Origin: Theobroma cacao
Taxonomy: Eukaryota; Streptophyta; Magnoliopsida; Malvales; Malvaceae
Direction: 5' to 3'
Assembly (NCBI RefSeq): GCF_000208745.1
Contig: NC_030858.1
Coordinates: 37,105,283-37,169,282, forward strand
DNA length: 64,000 bases
Shown here: positions 12,620-24,591 of the stretch, one piece after another
Layout of the letters: each line of letters starts with the position of its first letter
How positions within the stretch are numbered: position 1 is the first letter of the stretch
Translations under genes and position numbers: made by a program
Notes under the pieces: model-generated
Database searches by the model: none
What the model was told of the DNA's origin: nothing
Seen by the model: the letters and a program-made list of their open reading frames with translations, nothing else

Positions 12620-15600
12620 TAAAGAGAGAGAGGAGAGGGTTCTTTTGGTTTTTTGGTTGGCTTTTTGGGCTGCTGCTCGAGCTTCCTTTTTTTTTTACTC
12701 TTTCCTTTCTTTCTCCTCTGCGTCGCTGTCATCTAAATATTGTGAACTTCCTAATCTTGCCCTTGGATTTCTTCATTATTACGGGATTTTTGCCCTTGCC
12801 GTTCCGGTTGTGTCGTGTGTTTTTTTTTTAATTCAACTCGGGTTCTGTTTCGCAAGGGGTCCCTCTCTTTGGGTTTGGTTGTGATGTTCCCGATGCGCGC
12901 CACGTTTACATATTATCCAATCGATGGTTTCGATTAATCCGTGGGCCACCCTTTCAACCGTTGGATCAGAATTCGCGGTCCCACTTGCCATTTGTTTATT
13001 GCCCTAATGGGCCCACTTGGTGAAGGAAAATTTTATTTTATGGTTTACTTTGGTATGTGCTGTTGTCAATTTATGAGTTTATTTATAAGGTATTAAATTT
13101 AGGTCAGCATTTTAAAGTTGGAAATACAAAGAAGAGGTAAACCAAGCAAACAATATAATTAAAGTTTAAATTAAACTACTATATATGATAAAAAATTACT
13201 ATTAATAATTTACTATAATTATATAGTTAATTTTGATATTAATCAATACTTTTTTGCCACTGAATTTAGAATTGTTTAAACAAATTAATGCGTTTAGAAT
13301 ATTCAAATGAAATTAATTATAAAGTTTAAGAAACCAACCTTCCAAATCCTCATGTAATTTGTATTTCCTTTATGAAGTGCCGTTTAATGTGTGTTCATAC
13401 CGTGTTAGTAAATGAGCTGTGAATGAAATTGAGGGTTTCTTTTTCATATTATTATTATTATTATTTTCCTCTGATAAATGAAATGATTTCCCATTAATGT
13501 GGGTTTACTCAGCATTTACAAATTAATATATCACATTAATTAAAAAAAACTAAATTCTAACTCATTTCGGTGTCCAGTTTGGTTTTCTTTTTTTTTTTGC
13601 AAATCTACCTTACGTGTCTGAAATATTAAATTAAAATTTAATAGAATGCTCACATCCATAATTAATTGAAGTTCTTTCACGTCTAAACAATTGCGAGGCT
13701 TCCCTTCTTTGTTTCAAGTCAATTTCTCCTTCAACTCGGTTTGTGGTCTTCGCTTGCCACCACCTCTCTCTTTAGGTTGTTTGTCCTTAATAAACTTCTT
13801 ATATTAATATTACTCTTGTCATAAGGTTATTTGTTTATGGTTCAGATTCTTGATTAATAGTCTAAGACTATACATGTAACATAAATTTATAAAAAAAAAT
13901 ATAAAATGCAGATAAAATATTTTTATTTGTCGAGAATATATTTACATATATTATACATAATTGGTACATTTAAACTTTAATTATTCGTCTAAGTTAACCA
14001 ATAATTATGATAATATTGATGCATTTGAGCATTTATGATCTCTTTATTTAAAAGAAAGATCTAAATCCTTTTTCTTAAATTAAAAAAAAAAACCAATGAT
14101 AATACTCATAGTTTTGAGGTCGCTTAAGCTTTTGGTTTAGGCAAAACACAATTTTAGAAAAAAAAATCGTGCATTTAATATTAGTTTTGTTACCTTATTA
14201 TATATTGTGGTTTTTAATATGCACACATCTTTTCTTGAAACAATGCTTTCAACCTAATAATAATTTAGCATTTCTTATTTGGGAAATGGGGGATTTTGAT
14301 AAATTCCCATTCTATATTGAAATCTGTGGTTGCGATTTTTCTTTTTCAAGTATACCAAATGCATTACTTTTATGGCCAAAAAAGGAACACAATTAAAATA
14401 GAAAAGAAATCTCCATGTTCTAAACCCATTTTGGGGACCGCCAATAAGGTTAAAATTCACCTTTTCATGAGTAAATTTTATTCTAATTATAATGTATTAT
14501 GTGAAAGTTCTAATATCTTTGTATCTATATATTATAAACATATATATAGTTTTAATTTAGATGAAAGGTCTATGATTATTGGACACGTTTCATTTTCTAC
14601 ATGATGCTATGACATTGATTGATTATCGAGCATCAACTCACTAGAATCAATTAATAGCAATTCAAAACTCGAATGTTTTATTAGAAGAAAACAATTCTTG
14701 AAATTTTTTTTCCTATCTCGTTGTATTTATACTTGTTTGATATTTATGATCACATGAATTCAATTTTGATTATTTTTAAATATTATATAAAAAATTATAA
14801 TTTTCTTAAAAATAATAGTCAAAATTAAATTAAAATCGATGAATTTTCTCCCAAAAACTCATCATGTCATGTGCACTTTGATTGGAAGGAGGCAATCCCG
14901 CCCACCGATTTGTTAGAATGCCATGTGGCTTTGGAAAATTGTCGCCAAAAAAATGGTATTACAAATTAGAAAAATGTAATCTTTGGCGATACTTCATTGG
15001 CATAAGACCATATATTTCTCTATGAGTTAACCAATTATTGGCATTAAAAGTTTTTTCTATAGGCTGAATTTCTTTAAAAAGAAAAAGAAAAGAAATTCAA
15101 CATCTATGACAAAACTATTCTTCAAAACCATGTGTTTGCTTTGATGTTATGCATTATAATTATGTATTTATTTTATCTGATATCTAATTATAGATAAGAT
15201 TGAAATTTTATAAGCAAATTTTATTAAGGAAATCGTTTTTATTCATTAATAAATGAGAAAATACATAAACGAGTAATTTAAATTTTTATTTGATGTTAAA
15301 TACTTTTAATAAATTTGGTATTTTTTTGAAAATTTATATTGTCATGTTTGGTTCAACATGTATTTTTATGACAAAAAAATGTTTTTTGGATAATGGTTTC
15401 GTGTAATGAATTTAATAGTACAACCTACGTGAAAAGGAGTTTTAAAATTGAAAGAGTTTTAAATTTAATACTATAAAAATAAAGAAAAGGAAATAGAGAA
15501 TTAAAATGAAATCAAAAGTTAATGTAAAATGGTAGGAGTATTAGATTTTATGTATTTTTCCCAATATATCTTTTGTATACCTTAATCATCTAAAAACCAA

Positions 15601-16100
15601 AATTCGAAAAGAGAAATAGGAAAAAAAATGTGGTGAAAGGGGAAATGAATATGCTATTGGACATGACACAACCACTTCTAATAATTATCCCTTTTACTAA
15701 AATTGCTTTGTCAACCCACTAATATATTACTAAAAATATGAAGGAAATTAGTTAAGAATTCCTTTAATTGATATTTCCTTTATTTTTATTCATCTTTTGT
15801 ACAAAATAAAAATATCAATGAAACAAAAAATAAATTATCTTTTATAACTTCACATTAAAATAGATTAAAAATGAAAATCAAGAAAAATTAGGACATTATA
15901 TTTATAGGATTATATGCTAATTGCTATGTTTTTCTATTTTTCTATTTTTTTTGGGAATAAGGTGGAAGAAAGGAAAATAAAGTTAATAAAAAATGAAAAT
16001 TTTAATTATTAAAGTAGATTTTCTTTTTCCTTTTTTTAATTTTCAAAAGGATTTTTGACATGACAGGTAAAATTGTTAATATGTTGAAAACGAAGGGCAA
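12620..16100. other. Intergenic AT-rich spacer
   Basis: The first few hundred bases are the upstream region of the leftward NOT4 gene and are moderately GC-rich to about 13000. The rest is AT-rich with homopolymers and ATT-type microsatellites. No open frame has a recognisable motif or splice structure. Confidence 0.6.
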
Positions 16101-19100
16101 AGTAAGAAGATTCCATTAATAGTTTTTTTTTTTCTTATCATTTTTTAAAACAATTAAAACCAAATGCTTCGAGACTTTCCTCTTACTTTCCTTTTTTCCC
16201 TCCAAATCTGCGTGTCCAAACACAGTCATTATCACGCAACAGAAATGGAGTTGAAATTCCATCCACCTTCCTGCAGCTACGTCGTTTCTGATCCAGGAAA
16301 GCCACAACCGTTGATAATCATCAATAAAAGAGTAACAATGCTCAACTAAATTCCAATATTTCTTAAATTATTCAGTAAATTTTCAGTTACGCTGCATCTT
16401 CTCGTTTAAATAATCTTTTTCTTTTTTTTTATTGTTTCCGTTTGGTTTCCCAGAAAATGCAGGAAAAAAATGGATGTGACAGTGTGAATTTTGTTGTTCT
16501 AGTAAATCGTAATCTAGCTATTTTGTTTAAGGCTATCTGGATTCGATCTACTTTTGCTTTAGTTTAAGTTCGATCTGACTTGATTGGCAATTGACTAAGA
16601 TTATTTTATCCGGCTAATCAATCTTTGTGAATGGAGATCTTTCTACCTATATTGAGGATACATTAATTATTTTCTAAAGTTTGCTTGCAAGTTGCAATGT
16701 TCCCCTTTAATCATAGTATATTGTTTCTATACTTCACTGTCTCAATATATACGTAAGAATTTGATCCAAAGTAGCAAATTCGATTTTTAGGTGTTAAAAA
16801 ATAGCTGGTTTAAGTATTCGTGGTTACTTGTTTGGAAAGTTTCCTGTTTGCGCTTTGTTATCCATACTTATCAATGCTTTGGTTTGCTTTACAAAGGCAG
16901 AGCTATGAATTCACGATGTTGAGTCTGGTAGGTTGGTTTCCAGTTTGAAGAAAAGGGCTCAGTTGCCTTAGAATGAGTTGAATCTATTTCCTTTAATGGC
17001 GTAGTGGAATGCACATGTTCTTAGCGCTGATTTAAACTTTTCTGACCTTGAAATTACAGGTCTTATGCATTCATAACCTATAGCTTTCATGACTGTCTCT
17101 GTTGTTTAATGCTAGTTGAACTTTTCTGAAACAGAAATTTCATGTCTCGTGCATGCATGGCCTTTGCCTTTTGTGATATGGTTTAAATGTTTAAGTTGTT
17201 TAAACTTATTTAACTTTTTCTGGAACAGAAATCGCACATCTTGTGCATGCATAGCCTATACTTTCATGATAGTGATGAATAATACCGATCCACTTTCCTG
17301 GCAATAAACTGCATTTTTTGTGTTTTTGGATCAATAAGAATAAACCAGATGTCTTGTGCATGCATGTCCTGTATTTACGCTCTGTGGCTAGTTGTATCTC
17401 TTATGCTTATGGATTGTTGCTGTGTCATACCCTATATATGATGGATTCTTGAGGTCAGCAGAACATAATAGACTTTCTGAATGTCTATCTATAAATTGCT
17501 CTTTTACTTTTACTGATGATGGAATATATAGGGTTAATGCATGATACATTTTGCCATTTTCGCATTTATGATCGTTGCTGTCTCTTGCTGGCTGAATAAC
17601 TGATCATTTTACTTGTTTGATTTCAATTTGTTGTTAACTTGTAACCTGCCCTTCGAAATCAAATATGTTGACAACTTGTCATTCTTCCCTGTTGCTCCTG
17701 GGTCATTTCTTTCACTATTTATTGGAGTTGCTTTACCTATTGCGGATCGTGATCTTTTGTTTGCTCATGCTTGAAAGATGTTAAAAATTTTCAGTTCTCC
17801 TTTAACTATAACTCTGTCAAGCTGAGATCTAATGGCTACATGATTTAATCTGACGTTGTCCTAAAATTGAAAGTTCTGCATTTTGTGTGTGAATTCAAGA
17901 CTCTCTTGACCTTTGTGCCTTGATCCGTTGCTGCATATTGATTTTTCTAACGCCTATCCATTCACTAATAACATATTCACCCTGTTGGTTTGTTAACCCT
18001 TCATTCTATTGTGTTTATTATGTTATCAGAATCAACAAAAAGGGTAGTAGTGCTTAAATATCTCTCCTCTTAAAATGTTTAAATGCCTACTAATTGCTTA
18101 CTGCAAGTATTGGGCTCAAGGTTCTATAATGACAAGCGATTATTACTTGAAGACTACAATTCATTATTATTATGTGATTTTAGATGAGGTGCATGTTAAA
18201 CCTATATGTGTGCAGCATGCCTATTAAATTTTACATGTGCACTATTCGATTAAATTTGAAACTAATCACTCCATATTCAATCTCCAGCTTCTGCGTATAA
18301 TTTATTTCTTTATTCTTTATCAATTTGAATCGCATTGTATGGATAAGACAGAAGAAACTATAAAGTCAAGTAGATAACGTGTGTGGCATGTAGGCAAGGA
18401 AAATAACATGGATGAAAAGGGCCACAGGACCCAAGAATTTGCTTGAGCTCTGCATGCTGTGTATTGCTGGTAAGTTGTTTACTGCTGTATATGGTCTCTA
18501 AAAGTCTTAAATCTATACATATATTTATTTATTTATTTATTTTCAGTAAGTTTCAGTAAGTTTGTTCTACTTGTAGGCCTGCTTTAAATACTGCTAGGAT
18601 AGAGCCTAGGTTGATGTGGAATATATACTGATATACATAAAAATATAGACAGACTCAACACAGTTAAACGTTAATCTCACACTAGTTGGGTTTGATCTTA
18701 TAAAGCCTTGTCCTACCTTCCCTATGATCTACAGCTATATTCTCTGAATAGATATCAAATAGTAGTATGTGATGTTAAATTATTACGAGGTTTTATATTG
18801 TGCTCTATGATTTAGCAGGACATTGTAAGATATGGAATTAAAGCAATAACAATTTGCAGCTACATTTGCTATCCTCTGTATTTTAGAAGTCTTTTAATGT
18901 CACTCTCCTTAGTCTCCTATGTCTAACAAAATTTGCTGCTAAATTAGTCTTTCATGAATGAGCTTATGGCTGACACATAGTGATTGAGGCCCATTGAACT
19001 TCTGAAATATATTGAGAAAGTATCTAAGTCTCTAAGCAAGCTTGAAATCCCAGTTTAATGGAAGTACTGATGAATTGAAACAGATCACTAATGATGCATA

Positions 19101-19790
19101 TATATAATGCAGATGACAGAGGCATGGTTATGGCTTCTCTACCAGGGACATAGTGTACCGTAGAGAACAACAGGAATGCATGTCTGAGGCATAGCAACAG
19201 ACCTGCAGCCATGTAGCTGTTCTGACCTCAACAACCAGACTTAGAATCCATGTTGGGTGACTGCTGCAATGAACTGCTAAACCTTCTTCCATTGTAGGCT
19301 ATAGTGACTGATCACTGAACAGCAATAGCATCCCCCCACACTGTAAAACCTTGTGGTCAGCTTCTCCAGTGGTTGGTAACTGGCATCATCTCTACAGCAA
19401 AAAAAAAAAAAAGAAGTTTAGACACCCCTTTCTCGGATCACCGTTTCTTTTTGACAATCTGATCACCCTGCAAATGCAACTAACAGCCTTTAAAGAAAAA
19501 GAAAAGATCGTGTTGCTAACGTAAGAACTGTGCACGGAGCTGTTTTTTGTACTGAACTTTTTGCTGCGGTTCTACAGTTGTCCATTTGAGTTGACTCCTC
19601 GTCCTTGACATTAATGAGGGCGCCAGAAAATGCTGCAGGGTCGTTGCTGAGGCTGGGCCAATAAAATTTTGCGGGTTATATACCTGTCTGCTCAACGGGC
19701 CTTCACAACCGAATTGAATTGATCTAACCAGGTCTAATTTGAGCTTTCGGGCCATACCGAAAACACTAGTCCAATGTATTTTTTCTTCTT
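16100..19790. other. T-rich, intron-like region with degenerate repeats; no supported gene
   Basis: This stretch is less AT-extreme than its flanks and looks like plant intron or untranslated sequence read left to right, with short purine patches next to GTAAGT-like sites, for example near 18400-18480. Only short open frames occur, and none carries a motif I know. It ends near an A-run at 19399-19413. It may be a non-coding transcript, a decayed gene or an old transposon, and I cannot decide between them. Confidence 0.35.
17040..17375. repeat. Degenerate direct repeats with TGCATGCAT cores
   Basis: Three segments each carry a TTGTGCATGCAT-like core (about 17147, 17240 and 17354). They are preceded by CTGRAACAGAAAT-type sequence and followed by CTTTCATG- or CTTTTGTG-like sequence, spaced about 95-115 bases apart. 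A weaker fourth copy lies near 17050. The copies have diverged, so this is an old local duplication. The core contains an RY-type CATGCA element, but three diverged copies far from any gene are not evidence for a functional promoter. Confidence 0.55.
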
Positions 19791-20350
19791 CTTCTTCTTG
19801 TCATATATATATATATATATAATAAGAAAAAAATCTCACGAAAATAGATTAAAGTTCTTTGTTGTGCAATGTGTCAATGTGCGTAATTTTTTGACACACG
19901 GTTTTTTTGCAGCAGGTCTGAACTTTGAACCGAAGGATATATGACGGTGAGTTTTTGGACCTTTTTTTGCATAAAGAACGGCTGATTCGTGGGTCACGAT
20001 TGGCCATCTATGACCTCAGAAAGGTCAAAAACCTTGACTTTTGAGGTAATAACTAATCTTTTTACATAAATAATTAATGTAAAAGGGAGAAAAAAAGGTA
20101 AGAATATATTATATAATATATATATTATTTTCAATTTTCTCCTCTCTCATGGGACGTTCTCTAAAAGAGGTAAGTGGAATATTCGAATTATTTCATTTAC
20201 AAATTGTTTGGATCTTTGGGGTAGTATTAATTTTTTTTGTATGACGTTAGCTTCTAACCAATTCCTTGTCGTCTTTACAATGTTTCCAGTTTCACTCTTT
20301 TTCGAATGACAGTTGCTCGTATTAAATAAGATAACACTGAACACTGATGA

Positions 20351-21271
20351 CATGTTTGGTTCACTGAAAAAAATAGAATAAGAATAGAATAGTCATTTCA
20401 AAGAAATAAAATAGAGGAAGAATAGTTATTATGTAGATTGATTCATGGGAATAGAATATGATAGAAATTGCTATTATTATTTATTCTATTATTTGGTTGG
20501 CAAGAATAATTTTAAGAATGGTTAAAAAATAATGGGTAAATGATAAAAATACTTTTTATTAAAATTTAAAAATTTTTTAATTAAAAAAAATACTATGATA
20601 AGAAAAAAATAATCTTTATTAAAATTAAAGAATTTATTTTGTTAAAAGATAAAAATATTCTGAGCAATAAAATCAAAATAACTTTTATTATAATTAAATA
20701 ATATTTTCATCAAAATAAAAATATATTTTTATTATAATTTAATAATATTTTGTATTAGAAGATAATTAAACTTTTTATTATAATTAAATAATATTTAATA
20801 TTAAAAGATAAAATGTATTCTTCATTAAATTTAAATAATACTAAATAATATTCTTTGTTACATTTGTTATATTCAAATAATAATATTAAGAAATATGCCT
20901 TATAATATTTATTATAGTGAAATAATATTTAAATATTTTCATTTCCCTTTTTTTGAAAATGAAGTAAAAAATTTGTGTCTTTTGTGCTTTAGAGAGATGA
21001 GTGAGGAAGAGAGAGAAAAAAATTAAGTTTAGTAATTTTTTATAAGGTAATTTTTAAATTGTAAAAAGATATATTTGTTTAATCAACTTTTTTTCTTATT
21101 CACAACAATTTGGAATAGCTATTACCAAGGAGGCCTTGGTAATGGTTATTCAGGCTTCTTTTAAAATGGTTATTCTGAAAAATAGCAATTTCATTGAATC
21201 AAATGCAGCTTTATCTCAAGAATGAGAATAAGGGAAGAATGGCTATTCCATTCTCTCCAACCAAGCATACC
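20351..21271. mobile_element. MITE-like non-autonomous element, about 0.92 kb
   Basis: The left end reads CATGTTTGGTTCACTG followed by repeats of AATAGAATAAG. The right end reads CTATTCCATTCTCTCCAACC then AAGCATACC. Reverse-complemented, the right end gives GGTATGCTTGGTTGGAG followed by AATGGAATAG, which matches the left end as an imperfect terminal inverted repeat. The interior is very AT-rich with no coding potential. A similar TGACAT string lies at each flank, but the exact boundary and target duplication are unclear, so I do not assign a superfamily. Confidence 0.5.
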
Positions 21272-22479
21272 TTGACATTTTTTAGCTATGACAAAGAAAT
21301 ATTTATTCTATGGATTGAAACATTGATTACTACGTTCAATTGCTAGTTATAATGATTACTGGTGATTATAAACAAGCCAAAAACGAAACATAAAGGAAGA
21401 TTCTAACCCCAAATTCAAGACGTAAACAGTTTAGCTAAAGCTCTAGTTAAAAGATAGTTCGATTGTTTTGCTTCAATTGTTTGTTTGTTTCTAATCAGTT
21501 TTTGCTTGGCAAATGACTCACCCCAATGATATGTTAATATAAGTTAAAAGAAGTAGACGAAGACGTCAACTAATTTAGTTAATTAACTATTTTGTTTAAG
21601 AACTTAGTATTAATACTCTTTTCAGTATGATTGATACGACAGAGGTAAAGTTCGAAAACTAACTTTCAATTAATAATACCTATATTTAGAACAAAAATAA
21701 AAGGGGGGGGTTGTGGGAAGGGATGGAGATATGTGCAAATTCTTTCTTGACGTGTTTTTTTTATGATCATAATTATGCCTTATTTATTTATTTAATTATT
21801 TAATCTTTTTTTAATGTATGGATAATATCGTCACTATCATACAACTAAGAAACAAATGTTAAGTTCTTAATCAATAATGTAATAATGATAATAGTATAAA
21901 GTATAACTTAGACTATATATATATTTATAAAAGCCTATCCTTAAAGTCATTTTTTCGTTGGACCCACATTTCTGACCAATAAATGGTCACGAGGTTTGAC
22001 GCTTTGGGAAGCATATTCCTATTCACATCCTATAATGACTTTGTTTTTTACTTTTTCCGACTAATAGTCTGGTTTGGACAACAAATTCTTTTCACTTTGC
22101 TTATAATTCTTAATGAAATAATTTATCCGTCATATATATGGACAAATAAAATTACTAGATAATGAAAATCCATCAATAAATATGTTCATTTTTTTAATTC
22201 AATATAACACTTAAAGGACAGTATTATAAATTTTAAATTGATAATATTTATTATTTGTATTCGAGTAGACACAATAGATAATAAATATATTTAATAAATA
22301 AGTATTTTATCAATTGTGGCAAACAACTTAACATGCTATAATAATTATTATAAAGTATTAAAAAAAGAATATTAAAATAAATTTTGTTTTTGCAGAAAGA
22401 ATATAATAATATTTTCAATTGGTCATGGAACATAATCAAATAATTTTAATCGATTCTATCAAAAAGTAATTTTTTTAAT

Positions 22480-22800
22480 AGGCCAACGTGCAAAGTGGCA
22501 TAAAACTGGCGCCAAGTGCGTTTGCATTGGGTTGCGTCAACGTGGGGGCGGCCTCAGGATCCCCTATTTTTCTTAATCCACGTGGCGAACAGGTATTGGC
22601 AATATTGAGTCCTAGGACCAATGGGATTGCAGCTTTTGGTCTACAGAGGAGCGTCGCAAACGATGAATGCACATGCAGTTTTTTTCATTTTGACCAATGG
22701 GAAATAAAAGGGTGATGGGCGTTCCTGTGGGAAGCTCCGTATCTTTATCACTGCTCGAATGGAATCTTCTCTCCCTCGAACGCGTTCACACTGTGAATAC
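22480..22800. promoter_or_regulatory. Isolated GC-rich island with G-box and CCAAT motifs
   Basis: About 300 bases of clearly higher GC lie inside an AT desert. They contain a palindromic G-box CCACGTGG (22578-22585), an AACGTG motif at about 22540, two CCAAT pentamers (about 22617 and 22693) and GGCGCC. Small open frames run on both strands but have no known domain. The composition resembles a plant proximal promoter or a remnant of one. The nearest downstream gene is APX, 1.8 kb away, so it could be a distal element of APX, the promoter of an unannotated RNA, or a relic. Confidence 0.35.
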
Positions 22801-24340
22801 AAATATTTTTCCACGATATGAAAATTACCATAATTTCACTTGGCAGTTCAATTGACAAAAATAACCTTCCCTGCCATTTTTATTCGGCTATTCCACTCCT
22901 CCATTTCCTATTTGGATTGCACTTGAAACCATTTTCATTTGCAAATAAAAAAAAAGAAATCATTTTCATTTTGCAAATAAAAAATATATCATATTGATTT
23001 GAGAAATAAAAATATATATTAGTAAATAATTTTGTTTGCAATTTCAAAATTGACGTGGTGGTTTGTTAAAATTCAAGTAACGATTATTTTAAGTCAAATA
23101 TTACTCGAAACAATAATAAAAATTTATCTAATTATCAAAATTCTTTAATACAATTTAATTTTGAAATTCAGCAAGTAATGTGTTTTTGTTAATTAATTAA
23201 TAATAATTGTTTAAAGAATTGTTGTATTGATAATTTACCATAATAGGATTTCGATATCATGTTGTGCTTGGTTTTTTTATTTTCACAAACATATAGATTT
23301 TGATACCATATTGAGCTCGATTTTTTTTTTTACAAAAACATGAGTCATATATTGTTATTAAAAATGTGAAACAAGCTTGAGTTTCATTGATTAACATTCC
23401 ATATATTTTTTAAGTTTAAACCCTGTTTGTGTTTGTCTTTAGACTCTAATTATTACACAATTTACCTTTGTTTGTTTTTCATTTGAATATTTAATAATTA
23501 TGCAAATGACACCTGGATTGTCATGTAATGTAATTATTAATGTAACTAAAAGAATTATATTAACTGAATGAGTTAAATCTCATATTTAATTAAAAAAATT
23601 AACTCTTAAAACTTTTTCTAAAAAAAACAAAAAAGTGAAATCTTTGATAAATTACAAGCATATATTTGTCATCTTTATTATCATTTAACTTAAATCTCAC
23701 GATACTTTTATTTCTCATCGTATTATTTGATAACTATGAAGTTTAAAATTAAAAATTCATTCAAATAAAAATGATCAGCCACAATTATTTTGAATATTAG
23801 TCTCTCGAATATGATATTTTTAATATTTTTAAATTTTAAATTATTATTATTTTTTTGTCAACCCATTTTATTTCGATACATTGCATGGGAACTGTCTCCA
23901 GCGAAAAGATCATCGTTCAACCACAAAATATTTTCCATTTACGGTAAGAAAGCTCAAAAGGTAGCGGTCTGATCCGAAGACACGTTGTCAATGACGAAGA
24001 GAGCTTACATAAACCACAATACAGCAAATTGATCCTCCATTCTTCCCTTGTAAGGAGAAATCGGTCATTTCGAAAAATCCATTCCATTTCATTTTGCCTA
24101 TAAAAAAAATTAGAAACCATTCCAATTTCGGTGGGCCCTCCGATCTTTATGGTAATAAATCAAAACCAAAATCCCGTTTCTCCAATAAAATCTTGACTAT
24201 TTTCTTTCCCTTTCTTAGATCAGCCCACCTAACCCGGCAAGCCCAGCCGTGCATCATAAATACTCATCCCAAATCAGGACCGTTGACATCTCAAACAAAC
24301 ACCAACCACACGATCTTAGATAATCGTACGGCTGATAACA
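22800..24340. other. AT-rich spacer upstream of APX
   Basis: Very AT-rich with many homopolymers. No gene is supported. The open frame at 24094-24438 overlaps the APX promoter and reads through it, so it is not credible. Confidence 0.6.
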
Positions 24341-24348
24341 GTCTACTA

Positions 24349-24356
24349 GAACCTTC
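24349..24356 (+). promoter_or_regulatory. Heat-shock-element core in the APX promoter
   Basis: The palindromic core GAACCTTC (nGAAnnTTCn) lies about 90 bases upstream of the APX TATA box. Heat-shock elements in cytosolic APX1 promoters are established knowledge for Arabidopsis and pea. The match here is a two-unit core with no clear third unit. Confidence 0.5.
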
Positions 24357-24442
24357 CCTCTCTTCACTCTCCCCTTATATCTCCCCCCCCCTGAGGAGAG
24401 TGCTTGTGCTCAGCTCGTGTCCATCGCGTGGTGTTTAGGGTT

Positions 24443-24453
24443 TATATAAATAG
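24443..24453 (+). promoter_or_regulatory. TATA box of APX
   Basis: TATATAAATAG is a strong plant TATA consensus. It sits about 30-35 bases before a CT/CA-rich stretch suited to transcription start and about 150 bases before the ATG, with a leader intron between. Confidence 0.6.
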
Positions 24454-24591
24454 TTTTACCTGCATTCTCCATCAACCGCACCTTCAGAAAGGTTTGGTTT
24501 CCGATCTGAGTTAGGATCTGATCTTATTGATTTGAAATATTTGGTTAATATGGATATGGTTTGTTTTTTTTTGGGGTAGTAATCAGTGAAA

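Noticed and set aside
17513..17600. Box C/D snoRNA suggested by TGATGA and a CTGA about 75 bases later
   Set aside because: No terminal stem pairs the flanks, and no clear C'/D' boxes or guide segment were seen.
24094..24438. 114-codon frame upstream of APX
   Set aside because: It spans the heat-shock element and reaches the TATA region of APX and encodes no recognisable protein.
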